This document shows, one piece after another, positions 8,760 through 17,473 of a stretch of DNA of 64,000 nucleotides. The translations under genes and the position numbers were made by a program. How positions within the stretch are numbered: position 1 is the first letter of the stretch; every line of letters starts with the position of its first letter. The notes under the pieces are model-generated. The model searched no databases. It had not been told where the DNA came from and saw nothing but the letters and a program-made list of their open reading frames with translations. Origin of the DNA: Candidatus Nitrosopumilus sp. (GTDB taxonomy: Archaea; Thermoproteota; Nitrososphaeria; Nitrososphaerales; Nitrosopumilaceae); assembly GCA_013215285.1 (NCBI GenBank), contig JABSRD010000008.1, forward strand, positions 33,406 through 97,405, read 5' to 3'.

Positions 8760-10421
8760 ATGAACGAACAAGCGTTAAAACACATTACTCACTCACAAAA
8801 TCTGGAATTGAAATTAAGCATTATTAAAGATAAGTTATCATTATTACAAAAATTACAACTAGAAAACAAATTAAATTTTAAAATAAAAAAAAATCCTAAA
8901 AAACAAATTATCAAAAATGTAGAAAATGAAATAAAAATTCCCCAATTTATGACTCTGTCAAAATTAGATTGGGATACAAATGAAATTCATGCAGGAGTGA
9001 TTAAGGATCCTACTGCAAAAGGAGGTTTAAGATACCAAGTCATTGAACCAGTCCTCTCACAACGGGATGAAAAAGCATTTGAAATTATTAAAAAATTACT
9101 AATAACTGAGCTTTCAGTTTCATTAAACGAAATTAAATCAAAAAAAGATGCTGAACGTAGATTAAAAAAGAAAATAATATCGATGATAAAAAAATATAGA
9201 TTAAAGATTCCTTCCAAAAATATTGAAAAAATTAATTATTTTGCAGTTCGTGATTTTGTATATCTTGGTAAAATAGAGCCATTAATGAAGGACCATATGA
9301 TAGAGGAGATTAGTTGTGATGGAACTAACATTCCGATATACATATGGCACAGAGAACATGAATCGATGCCAACAAATATCATCTTTGAAAAAGATGTTGA
9401 ATTAAACAACTTTGCAAGAAAAATGGCATACATTTGCGGAAAACATGTCTCAATGGCAGATCCTATTATTGATGCATCGCTTCCAAACGGAAGTAGAATC
9501 AATTTAACGCTAGGTCATGAAATTACCAAAAGAGGTAGTACATTTACTATTAGAAGATTCAGAGCAGACCCAATTACAATTATTGATTTAATAAAATTTG
9601 GAACACTTTCAGTCGATATTGCAGTATACATGTGGTATTTGGTTGAAAAAAGAACAACCATGCTTATCGCAGGAGGCACTGCCAGTGGAAAAACAACTGC
9701 ACTTAATGCATTAGCCTCATTTATCAGACCAGGTCAAAAAGTAGTCAGTATAGAAGATACTCAGGAGTTAAATCTTCCTCATGAAAACTGGATTCCAGCT
9801 GTATCAAGACAAAATTTTACGGATACTCAAGTTGGTGAAATTACTCAGTTTGATCTTCTAAGAGCAGCTCTGAGACAAAGACCAGACATAATCATTGTTG
9901 GGGAAACAAGAGGGAGAGAAGCATTCACATTATTTCAAGCAATGGCCACAGGTCACGGAGGATTCTCATCTATTCACGCGGATTCTGTTGATGCAACACT
10001 TACAAGATTAACATCAACACCAATGGATGTTCCAAAAGCATTGATCTCAAATAGTTTGGATATTATCACTCTCCAATTAAAAATTAGAGTAGGGAACAAA
10101 TCAGTTAGAAGGGTCATTCAAGTTTCAGAAATTGATGGAATAGATGAAAATACAGGACAAATCAAAACACATGAAATTTTTAAATGGAATCCAAAAACAG
10201 ATACTCATGACTACTTGGGAGACAGTGTAGTCTTTAAGAAAATCCAAGAAAGAGAAGGAGATACGGAAGAGCAAATTAATTATGAATTAACAAAAAGAAG
10301 ACTAGCACTAGAATGGATGGTAAAAAATAACATTCGCAATCAGGTACAAGTCTCTGAAAATATAATGGACTATTATGCAAATCCTGAACGATTCTACGAG
10401 CGAAAGAGGTTAGAGGTATAA
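8760..10421 (+). CDS. Type IV pilus / archaellum-type secretion ATPase (TadA/ArlI family)
   Basis: A 553-residue ATPase of the GspE/VirB11 superfamily that powers pilin extraction and polymerisation at the cytoplasmic membrane. Walker A is AGGTASGKTTALNAL near residue 303, the Asp-box region is VVSIEDTQELNLPHENW, Walker B is PDIIIVGETRGREA near 374, and the His box is GGFSSIHADSVDATL near 400. The N-terminal 80 residues are lysine-rich and variable. It is followed two bases later by the platform genes. There is no ArlH-like (KaiC fold) gene nearby, so a Tad/Epd-type adhesive pilus is more likely than a rotating archaellum. Confidence 0.9.
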   Translation: MNEQALKHITHSQNLELKLSIIKDKLSLLQKLQLENKLNFKIKKNPKKQIIKNVENEIKIPQFMTLSKLDWDTNEIHAGVIKDPTAKGGLRYQVIEPVLSQRDEKAFEIIKKLLITELSVSLNEIKSKKDAERRLKKKIISMIKKYRLKIPSKNIEKINYFAVRDFVYLGKIEPLMKDHMIEEISCDGTNIPIYIWHREHESMPTNIIFEKDVELNNFARKMAYICGKHVSMADPIIDASLPNGSRINLTLGHEITKRGSTFTIRRFRADPITIIDLIKFGTLSVDIAVYMWYLVEKRTTMLIAGGTASGKTTALNALASFIRPGQKVVSIEDTQELNLPHENWIPAVSRQNFTDTQVGEITQFDLLRAALRQRPDIIIVGETRGREAFTLFQAMATGHGGFSSIHADSVDATLTRLTSTPMDVPKALISNSLDIITLQLKIRVGNKSVRRVIQVSEIDGIDENTGQIKTHEIFKWNPKTDTHDYLGDSVVFKKIQEREGDTEEQINYELTKRRLALEWMVKNNIRNQVQVSENIMDYYANPERFYERKRLEV

Positions 10422-10423
10422 TT

Positions 10424-11347
10424 ATGAAGTTAATTGGAACTAAACAAAAAATGAAAACAAAAGAAGAATCAGTTGGACAAATACATGTGTTTAGCTACAA
10501 ACTGCTAAATGAACATGTTAAATTCATGCATCCAAAATTAAGATCCTTAGAAAAATCAATCAAGCAATCAATGATGCCAATTCCATTTGAGGTTTACGTT
10601 TCAAGTATGATTTTCTTTAGCATGATTGCAGGAGTATGTGGTGTAATCATGGGAATTGTCGCATGGCAATTTATCAATATTCAGCCTGCAATTGTAGGAT
10701 TTTTGCTTCCACTAATAACTGGATTAATGCTTTTTGGAATGACATTTGGCATATTACAAATTATTCCAGCATTTCGAGTAAAAAATAGATCTGCAAAGCT
10801 TTTGGAGGAAATACCACATTTTATTGGATACATGTCAACATTAGCAACTTGTGGCCTGACATTAGAAGGAATTTTCAAGGCAATTGCAAAAGAAGAAACA
10901 GAGGAAGACATTGTAAAGGATGCAAGATTCATTGTAAGAAATATAGATATTTTGGGAATGGATTTAATCAGCGCCATTAAGGATTTGATTCATAGAACAC
11001 CAGTAGGGACATATTCAGAATTACTTGATGGTGCAATTATCACAGTTTCAACAGGGGGGGATCTTAAACAATACTTTAACGCAACTGCAAAAGTTCAACT
11101 GGAAGAAAAAAAGATGCTTTTGCAAAAGACTACCGAATCACTAGGAAGTGTTGCTGAAATTTATACAATATTACTAATCGTCTTTCCATTACTTGCAATA
11201 ATCATGCTATCAATTATGGGGATAATGAGCCCAAGTCTTGGAGGATTTGATTTGTTGACGCTGATGAATATTCTAACTTTTGGCGTGATCCCACTTAGTG
11301 GAATATTGATGTTAATCATGATGGACACAATGGTTCCAAAGAGGTAA
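10424..11347 (+). CDS. Pilus membrane platform protein, TadB-like (GspF domain)
   Basis: A 307-residue integral membrane protein with the type II secretion F domain: two N-terminal helices (residues about 45-110), a cytoplasmic helical domain containing EEIPHFIGYMSTLATCGLTLEG, and two C-terminal helices. It is the first of two consecutive F-domain genes. It starts right after the ATPase stop, with an agaggt Shine-Dalgarno-like stretch just ahead of its ATG. Full-length archaellum ArlJ is usually one long protein, so this split pair points to the TadB/TadC organisation. Confidence 0.85.
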   Translation: MKLIGTKQKMKTKEESVGQIHVFSYKLLNEHVKFMHPKLRSLEKSIKQSMMPIPFEVYVSSMIFFSMIAGVCGVIMGIVAWQFINIQPAIVGFLLPLITGLMLFGMTFGILQIIPAFRVKNRSAKLLEEIPHFIGYMSTLATCGLTLEGIFKAIAKEETEEDIVKDARFIVRNIDILGMDLISAIKDLIHRTPVGTYSELLDGAIITVSTGGDLKQYFNATAKVQLEEKKMLLQKTTESLGSVAEIYTILLIVFPLLAIIMLSIMGIMSPSLGGFDLLTLMNILTFGVIPLSGILMLIMMDTMVPKR

Positions 11348-11351
11348 AAAA

Positions 11352-12257
11352 ATGCAGAGAGTCAAAAGAAAACAAGAAAAAGAATTAGAACCAACACAAT
11401 CAATATTAAAAAGGGAAATTGTAAAAACAGTCTCATTTTCTATTATTGCATCAATAGCTGTTCTTTCAATGAGTTTCTATTTTTCAGAATATTCTGAATC
11501 TGCAACAATTAGAGACGTAGGATTAATCTTTGGAATACTAGTTGGAATTGTACCATTGACTATACATCAATTAAAACAAGTCCAAAGAAGAGACAACATA
11601 GATAGAAACATGCCTATGTTTTTGCTTGCATTATTAAGTTCAGTTCAAAGTGGAGCCAATTTGATAAAAGCAATAGAACAAGCCGCAGAAAGAAATCTCG
11701 GCGCTTTGACTCCAGAATTAAAGAATCTCAAAGCCAACTTGAGTTGGGGAACTCCAATGGATGAAGCCTTTGAGAATTTTGCGGAGAGAACAGGAACTAG
11801 AGTATCTAGACGTGTCACAGTATTATTAGAAATGGCAATGAAAATTGGAGGAGATGTAACTGAAAACCTGGAGATGATTCAAAAACATGTATCGGAGATG
11901 CAAAATATTGAGAAGGGTAGAAAATCAGCTCTTCAACCATACACATACACCATCTGGATTTCATTTGCAGTATTTTTAGCAGTTTCAGTTTTACTAACTA
12001 CAAGCTTTTTTTCTGAAATGGAAAAAGTTCAGGAAGGATTGCTTGCCTCAGGTAGTGGAACTGATGGATTGTTTGGTTCTATGGCAAGCATGGATATTGG
12101 TGCAATGGAATCAGCATTATTTAACATGGCAATTATTGAAGCAGTTTTTGGAGGGCTGGCGGCAGGGAAAATTGGTTCCGGATCATATGTTGCAGGAACA
12201 AAACATGTTGTTGGAATGATAGTGATTGCAGTAATTGCATTCAATATTCTAATGTAA
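11352..12257 (+). CDS. Pilus membrane platform protein, TadC-like (GspF domain)
   Basis: A 301-residue second F-domain protein: two helices near residues 25-70, the cytoplasmic domain with NMPMFLLALLSSVQSGANLI, then helices around 205 and 265-300. It is spaced four bases from the TadB-like gene, and the three genes ATPase-TadB-TadC form one operon. Together the two F-domain proteins should form the membrane base onto which the ATPase docks. The C-terminus ends on a hydrophobic helix (VGMIVIAVIAFNILM). Confidence 0.85.
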   Translation: MQRVKRKQEKELEPTQSILKREIVKTVSFSIIASIAVLSMSFYFSEYSESATIRDVGLIFGILVGIVPLTIHQLKQVQRRDNIDRNMPMFLLALLSSVQSGANLIKAIEQAAERNLGALTPELKNLKANLSWGTPMDEAFENFAERTGTRVSRRVTVLLEMAMKIGGDVTENLEMIQKHVSEMQNIEKGRKSALQPYTYTIWISFAVFLAVSVLLTTSFFSEMEKVQEGLLASGSGTDGLFGSMASMDIGAMESALFNMAIIEAVFGGLAAGKIGSGSYVAGTKHVVGMIVIAVIAFNILM

Positions 12258-12435
12258 GTATCAATTTAGACATTTTTTAAAAAAATTGTATAAAATGAAC
12301 AAAAAATAGCGATAAATGATCATATTGGAATTGGGAATTTAGTCATTACAAAATATTACGGATTTTTCTGTTTGTAATTATACATACAAGCAGATCCTTT
12401 TGTTCAAATCGATCCATCATTATTTACTGAAAAAC

Positions 12436-12528
12436 ATGTCATATGAGAAGAAACTGAGGAATAGTACGGAAATACTAAATGTAATCAAACAAAATATGCC
12501 TAGGATAAAGAGAATGGTGAAAAATTAA
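12436..12528 (+). CDS. Short basic ORF coupled to the TrmB-family gene
   Basis: A 30-residue ORF, too short for the ORF track, encoding MSYEKKLRNSTEILNVIKQN and ending in a basic MPRIKRMVKN tail. Its TAA overlaps the ATG of the next gene (TAATG). The close coupling suggests it is translated and could act as a leader controlling the regulator downstream, or is the remnant of an older gene. Evidence is limited to the open frame, residue composition and overlap. Confidence 0.3.
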   Translation: MSYEKKLRNSTEILNVIKQNMPRIKRMVKN

Positions 12529-13373
12529 TGATGTCTTTTCATGATCAAATTAATGGCATAGCATCAGAACTAAAAGATATTTTAGGTCTTGATGATTTAG
12601 AGACAAAAACGTATCTTAACTTATTAAGATCTGGCCCAATCACTGCAAGCGCACTTGCAAAAGAACTTGGAATTGATAGGGCAAGAATGTATAGAACTGT
12701 AGATAAGCTTGCCAGTAGAAATATTATTTCAATAACATTATCTAGTCCCAAATTATGCATAGCAGTAGATCCTCATGAAGCATTGAAAATTGCATTAGGA
12801 AAAAAAGAAGATGAAATTAACAAAATAAAAAAATCAGGTGAGGCAATAATTGATAAAATCAATAATGAAATTGCAATAAACCCAGTCAATACAGTTCCAA
12901 CATTTAGAGTAGTTCAAGGACGTCAAAACATCTATGCAGATATTGCACAATTAATTGAAAATACAACAGATATCATCTACATCGCAACAACGTTAGAGGA
13001 TGTTTCAAGAATGTATCATAGTACAATTCCAGAAAAAATTACCATGTGTGAAAAAAATGGTGGAGAAGTAAGACTAGTGGTAAATATGGATGATCCTAAA
13101 TTAGCACCATTTGTTAAAAGATTTAATGCTACTGAAACAAGAATTTGTAAACTTCCATCAAAAGGAAGAATGGTTGTACAAAAAAATAAAAAAATGATAA
13201 TGTCGGATTCAGCTACATCTTTTCAACATTCAGGTTCTGATTCTGATTTTTCATTATGTACAAACTCAACTGAAATGGTAGACAATATCTTTACGTTGTG
13301 TTCATTCCTGTGGAAATCATCAAAACCGTTCAAAACTATTGATGTAAAAAATTTCGTTAGAAAAAATGGATAA
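12528..13373 (+). CDS. TrmB-family transcriptional regulator
   Basis: A 281-residue regulator with an N-terminal winged helix (LDDLETKTYLNLLRSGPITA, ELGIDRARMYRTVDKLASRN), a linking coiled helix (residues about 88-120), and a C-terminal phospholipase-D-like effector-binding domain (IADIAQ/TTDIIYIATTLEDVSR, VRLVVNMDDPKLAPF). TrmB members usually sense sugars or other small molecules, but the ligand cannot be read from sequence. An ATG at 12531 is an alternative start. It is a full-length relative of the decayed TrmB-like gene at 14.5 kb. Confidence 0.85.
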   Translation: MMSFHDQINGIASELKDILGLDDLETKTYLNLLRSGPITASALAKELGIDRARMYRTVDKLASRNIISITLSSPKLCIAVDPHEALKIALGKKEDEINKIKKSGEAIIDKINNEIAINPVNTVPTFRVVQGRQNIYADIAQLIENTTDIIYIATTLEDVSRMYHSTIPEKITMCEKNGGEVRLVVNMDDPKLAPFVKRFNATETRICKLPSKGRMVVQKNKKMIMSDSATSFQHSGSDSDFSLCTNSTEMVDNIFTLCSFLWKSSKPFKTIDVKNFVRKNG

Positions 13374-13763
13374 AAAAAGTAAGAGTACATAAAACAAGTT
13401 CATAAATTTTTGAGGCTAAAAATTTGAAATCATTAAAAAATACTTATTTCTAAACTTGAAATTGGTAGTAGGAATAAGATAAAATAGATTAAGAGAACTC
13501 TCATGTGAGAACAAGTCACCCATATGCGAGCGTATTTTAAAAATGATGGTAACTGAGTAGTCAAACATTTTCTTTAATAATGAATTATAATTATTTAAAA
13601 TCTTGATCAAGCAGTATTAAATCAATTATAATACATTACAATGTAGTCATTTGTACAGTGTTGTTAGTATTGAAAATAACATACTAATCAATATCATAAA
13701 AAATACTAATAATAAATCAGTTAAAATGAATATTCTTAGAAAATTGGAGATCGATACTTGATC
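13374..13763. other. Intergenic stretch of 390 bases with two short palindromes
   Basis: No convincing gene; the 64-residue minus-strand ORF here (13416-13610) has a low-complexity Phe/Ile/Asn composition and no context. Two perfect interrupted palindromes are visible: TCTCA-TG-TGAGA at 13499-13510 and TACATT-AC-AATGTA at 13632-13645. They could be operators for the flanking regulators, but both lie over 100 bases from the next start codon. Repeated atactaat elements occur near 13680 and 13710. Confidence 0.4.
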
Positions 13764-14303
13764 ATGCAAGAAAAACAAATATTGAAAAAAACTGATAATG
13801 TTTCAATAAGAATAGATGCAGATCTAAGTAATAGACTTCATGAAAAATGTATAGAACAAAAAATCAATCTTAACACACTCATCAATCATCTTTTAGAAAA
13901 ACAAGTTAATTGGTACGAATTAACTACAGAAATGGGATGGGTTTCAATGTTTAGATCAACATTTAAAGAATTATCAGACTCAGTTTCAAAAGAAACAATT
14001 GAAAATATTGCAAAAACAACAGGCAGTATTGACTTGAAAAATTCACTGAATTATCTATACGGGTACATTGACTTAGATTCAATTTTAGATTTATTTAAAA
14101 AAAGATGTCAAAATATGAATATTCAATATAGAGAAATAACAGTAAACAGTAGAAATAAAATAATTGTTCGACATGATTTAGGAAAAAATTGGCCATTTTT
14201 TATACTAGTTCAGATGAATGAAGTTCTCAACGAAGTAGGGTATAAAATAATAAATGATGAATACAATAAACAAGGGTTTACTTTTGAAATCATCAAAATT
14301 TAG
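13764..14303 (+). CDS. Ribbon-helix-helix-type DNA-binding protein of unknown role
   Basis: A protein of about 179 residues. The N-terminal 40 residues (VSIRIDADLSNRLHEKC, INLNTLINHLLEKQ) have the strand-helix-helix pattern of ribbon-helix-helix repressors. The remaining 130 residues form an alpha/beta domain ending NEVGYKIINDEYNKQGFTFE that I do not recognise. The ORF track uses a TTG at 13758; the ATG at 13764 is preferred. The gene stands alone after a long intergenic region and is probably an autonomous regulator. Confidence 0.55.
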   Translation: MQEKQILKKTDNVSIRIDADLSNRLHEKCIEQKINLNTLINHLLEKQVNWYELTTEMGWVSMFRSTFKELSDSVSKETIENIAKTTGSIDLKNSLNYLYGYIDLDSILDLFKKRCQNMNIQYREITVNSRNKIIVRHDLGKNWPFFILVQMNEVLNEVGYKIINDEYNKQGFTFEIIKI

Positions 14304-14546
14304 TTGTGTTATCAAAACTATTCCTTGCAGAAACAAATTACTGCCATAGATGTTTTTTCATTGGCATCAATTCTGACTAGGATATTTTTATTAAGAAATA
14401 GATTGACAGGGAGCGATAAACAATGAATCTATAATGAACAAAAAAATAGGCATGAAATTCATAGAAATTTAAAAAAAATCAATTGTACTCACATGTATAC
14501 ATTTGAACGATCAGGCTTTTAAGATAAATTACAATCATTACCATTA

Positions 14547-15385
14547 ATGGGAATTACAACAAACATAATGCAGTTAGGATTATTTCCAGTAGATAAAACA
14601 AATTAGGAGGAAATTGAAGAGGCACTCGTAATTTTTGGGCTAACTCATAACCAAAGCAAAGTATTTTTCTATTTAGGAAAAATGGGTTCAAAAACTGCAT
14701 CAGAGATTTCTAAAGCAGTAAAGGTCACAAGAAGTGAGACATATCATTTACTTACAACTTTGCAAAACAAAGGTATTGTAGAAGCATCGTTTCAACATCC
14801 AATTAAATTTTCAGCCCTTTCAATTAAAAAAGCTATATCTGTTTTGATTAATACTGAAACAGAGAGATTAAACAAACTCAAAAAATCAGGTCCAGAATTA
14901 GAAAAAATTTGGGAGAGAATTCCAGGAATTGCAAAAAACATCGATGATGTTAAAGAAGAAAAATTTAAAGTGTTACAAGGTGGTAATCAAGTAAATAGTA
15001 AAATTTTTGATATGATTTTAAACGCTAAAAAAGAATGTAAAATTTTTGGTTCTGAAAAAGATTTTATAAAATTTTATCATGCAAATTTTCTTGATGCATT
15101 AGAAGAACGAAAAATAAATTATAAACTTTTGACACCAGTATCTGAAAGAACAAAATATATCTTTAAAAATATTGATAAATTAAAAATCTTTGTTCAACGA
15201 TAAAAGAAAATCTTTGTTTTTTGATTAAAGATGAAGATGAGGTATTATTATTTATTAAAAATGAAGGAAATAATAAAGAGATGAGTGCAATGTGGACAAA
15301 TTCTGAAACCATAATTTATTCTAAAGAATTATTGTTTAACAGCATATGGGCAAAGGCAAAACCAATTGAAAAAGATTTTAAATAA
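14547..15385 (+). pseudogene. TrmB-family regulator, broken by an in-frame TAG and a frameshift
   Basis: The track ORF 14682-15203 is only the middle of a TrmB-like gene. Upstream in the same frame is coding-like sequence including EEALVIFGLTHNQSKVFFYL, the first helix of the winged-helix domain, with no ATG/GTG/TTG until ATG codons at 14547 and 14568, which lie beyond an in-frame TAG at 14604-14606. After the stop at 15203 the effector domain continues in another frame (CFLIKDEDEVLLFIKN, ending WAKAKPIEKDFK) to 15385; one missing base near 15200 would restore it. Two independent lesions indicate a pseudogene. It is homologous to the intact regulator at 12528. Confidence 0.8.
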
Positions 15386-15482
15386 AATATAATTATAAGT
15401 ATAATATAAAAATCGAAGATAAATTTAGTACCAAAATAACAAATGAGGAGATTCATTTCAAAGTGAATAAAATAATTATTTA

Positions 15483-15883
15483 TTAAACTAAGGATTCATC
15501 AGTTACCTCTATTGGTTTTCTGCCCATAAATCCAGAATCTTTTTCATGCCAAAATTTTATTTCAGTTTCACCATGTTTCCAGCACAACCAAACTTCTTCA
15601 TCAAATCTCTTTGAAGGAAAGTCAAGTAATCCTGTTCTATGCTTTTGACTACAACCCCAGTATTTTCTAAGATTTCAACAGATTCATAAAATTTAGTCAT
15701 TGCCGAATTCAGATTTTGTTTTAGATTTACATATTCTTCAAAAGAATTTGTAGTAGAGAGGCTCATTTGCATCTCTTTTTCCAGTTTTGATATGTCATTT
15801 CGTTTTGCCAAAGCATTTTCAAATTTTTTTATCACATCAGGCAGTGCTAAATTTGCCTCATTTGTGGTAAAAAACGAAAACAT
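15483..15883 (-). pseudogene. DUF2203 family gene with a single-base frameshift
   Basis: The track ORF (15557-15883) gives the N-terminal helical part, FFTTNEANLALPDVIKKFEN, then runs into a wrong frame. The correct C-terminus is in the next frame: GLLDFPSKRFDEEVWLCWKH, then GETEIKFWHEKDSGFMGRKP, ending at a stop at 15483. These are the DUF2203 signature blocks (LDFP, LCW, GE, WHE). Adding one base near 15628 (for example CAGG to CAAGG) would restore one protein of about 133 residues. DUF2203 proteins are small and of unknown function, with conserved Cys/His/Glu that may bind metal. Either a true recent lesion or a sequencing error. Confidence 0.8.
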
Positions 15884-15922
15884 GGATTAACTCAGAAAAC
15901 ATGGATTAAAAATCTTAGGCAC

Positions 15923-15934
15923 AAATTTATTAAG
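15923..15934 (+). promoter_or_regulatory. TATA box for the 15955 gene
   Basis: The run aaatttattaag is centred about 26 bases before the ATG at 15955, the spacing of an archaeal leaderless promoter. Identified by eye from composition and distance only. Confidence 0.4.
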
Positions 15935-15954
15935 AATTATCGTAAATCATCAAT

Positions 15955-16233
15955 ATGACTGAAGAACAATTAGAGGAAATAATTCTTCAAACCATTAATG
16001 GTGCAGTTGCAACAATTCCATCATATTTAGAAGAAATTATTGAAAATAAAGATGTGCTAAAGGTAGAAAATCCTAAAGAATTTGTATATGGAATAGTAAT
16101 GGGGATGGCACTTGGAATGAGTGGTGCAATTCTTAGTGCACAAAAAGAGATGCCAACTAAAGAAGACCAAATCAAAATTAGAGATATTGTGTATAAACAC
16201 ATTCCAGAAATAAGAGAACGGATTTTCAGTTGA
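15955..16233 (+). CDS. Conserved small helical protein of unknown function
   Basis: A 92-residue acidic protein with no signal peptide. The core YGIVMGMALGMSGAILSAQK is a glycine/alanine-rich helix that could be amphipathic or a weak membrane segment. The C-terminus is charged (RDIVYKHIPEIRERIFS). It overlaps the next gene by four bases, so the two are translated together. I do not recognise the family. Confidence 0.6.
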   Translation: MTEEQLEEIILQTINGAVATIPSYLEEIIENKDVLKVENPKEFVYGIVMGMALGMSGAILSAQKEMPTKEDQIKIRDIVYKHIPEIRERIFS

Positions 16234-16628
16234 TTAAATTTGATCAAAATGAAAAAGATTTTCTAAAATCGTCAGAAGCCGCAAGGATATCTACATCTCA
16301 TGACGACATTCCACATGTGAAGCCAGTATCTTTCTTGTATGAAAATAATTCAATCATCATTGCTACAGATTATAAAACAAGAACACTTTCCAATATAAAA
16401 TCAAATCCCAACACAAGTATTGTAATTGATATTTACAAACCAGGAGATCACAAGGCAATTTGCATACAAGGAAAATCAGAAATTATTGAAAATGGAGCAG
16501 AATTTAAGAAATTTTATGATATTTTTTATAAAAAATTTGAATGGGTAAGAAAAAACCCATGGAATGAAAACGAAGCACCGTTTCTAAAAATTAGACCAAC
16601 AAATAAAATAAGTTGGGGGATAAAATAA
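16230..16628 (+). CDS. Pyridoxamine 5'-phosphate oxidase-like flavin-binding protein
   Basis: A 132-residue split-barrel flavoprotein. SEAARISTSHDDIPHVKPVS and IIIATDYKTRTLSNIKSNPN match the FMN/F420-binding split-barrel family; the ending FLKIRPTNKISWGI is also characteristic. Such proteins bind FMN, F420 or haem and reduce small substrates; the substrate here is unknown. The TTG start at 16230 overlaps the previous stop, indicating coupled translation. Confidence 0.75.
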   Translation: MIKFDQNEKDFLKSSEAARISTSHDDIPHVKPVSFLYENNSIIIATDYKTRTLSNIKSNPNTSIVIDIYKPGDHKAICIQGKSEIIENGAEFKKFYDIFYKKFEWVRKNPWNENEAPFLKIRPTNKISWGIK

Positions 16629-16638
16629 GTAAATTAAA

Positions 16639-17205
16639 TTAAGTTGTGTCTTTTTCTTCTTTTCCAACTAATAATTTCATGATATTGTCGCCAGTAACAA
16701 TACCAAGAATTTTTTTGTAATCATCTACTACAGGTATTACATCAAAGGGATGTGAATTCATTTTTTGAATTACAGTAAAGATTTGCTCATCTGATGTAAC
16801 GGTGTGGTATTTTTTATACATTATATCTTTGATTTTAATTACAGAGTGATTCTTCTTGTGAATTTTTTTAATTTCTTTTTGTGAAATTAAGCCTACAGGG
16901 TTTTTATCATCATAAACTATGAAAACAGATTTTGAATTTATTTCATGTGAGTTTAAAAATTCTTCCAAGCTAGTTTCAGGGGATGTTTTTAAAAATTCTT
17001 CATCCATAACTTGATGTGCAGTGTAATCGGATACAACTCTACGGAAAAATCCAGGTAGTAACCCTAGTTCTAGAGTTCCAACTTTTACTTGAACTATTTT
17101 TTTCAGTTTACGTTGTAACTCAACGCTGGATATTACCATGGTAATCAAAGTTCCAAAAACCAAAATAAAATACACAACATTTTTTGTAGTTATAAAATCA
17201 TGCAA
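16639..17205 (-). CDS. Membrane-anchored CBS-domain protein
   Basis: A 188-residue protein with one N-terminal transmembrane helix (VVYFILVFGTLITMVISSV) and two CBS motifs, residues about 60-120 and 128-183 (IMYKKYHTVTSDEQIFTVIQ, IPVVDDYKKILGIVTGDNIM). CBS pairs bind adenine nucleotides and regulate attached modules. No catalytic domain is attached; it may regulate a membrane partner, or be the tail of a former S2P-type protease-CBS protein, which ends in a similar way. It is transcribed towards the 16230 gene and ends 10 bases from it. Confidence 0.7.
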   Translation of the reverse strand: MHDFITTKNVVYFILVFGTLITMVISSVELQRKLKKIVQVKVGTLELGLLPGFFRRVVSDYTAHQVMDEEFLKTSPETSLEEFLNSHEINSKSVFIVYDDKNPVGLISQKEIKKIHKKNHSVIKIKDIMYKKYHTVTSDEQIFTVIQKMNSHPFDVIPVVDDYKKILGIVTGDNIMKLLVGKEEKDTT

Positions 17206-17469
17206 ATCATGGTACTGACCGAAAAAATTCTAGAAGATATTTTAAAATATTTAGAAAAATCAATCTGTAATTTAGCAAAAGAATCACTTGAAAATCTTGA
17301 GATATAAGGAGGCGTACAAGGAATAGAAAATTTTCTTAAAAATTAATTTGACATAAGATTGGAAAATTTGTTAGTTGCAAAAAATAGTAGCATTCACCAT
17401 TTAGAATCAGGAATGAAAAATAAAGTGATTCAAAGAAAACAAGAAATCATCAGTAAAATTACTAAATAA
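17200..17469 (+). pseudogene. Possible gene remnant with two internal stops
   Basis: One frame stays coding-like for 90 codons, broken only by TAA codons after NLEI and after NFLKN. The pieces read TEKILEDILKYLEKSICNLA, GGVQGIENFLKN and LLVAKNSSIHHLESGMKNKV. In sequence this AT-rich a random frame should hit several more stops. It fills the space between the CBS gene and the helicase, and its start overlaps the divergent CBS gene start by a few bases. Function unknown; a non-coding spacer is the alternative. Confidence 0.35.
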
Positions 17470-17473
17470 GAAA

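Noticed and set aside
8760-12257. Archaellum (swimming) motor locus
   Set aside because: No ArlH/KaiC-like gene, split F-domain platform, and adhesin-type surface protein nearby; a Tad/Epd-type pilus fits better.
13416-13610. 64-residue minus-strand ORF in the intergenic stretch
   Set aside because: Phe/Ile/Asn-rich composition from AT-rich DNA, no motif, no promoter, no neighbour context.
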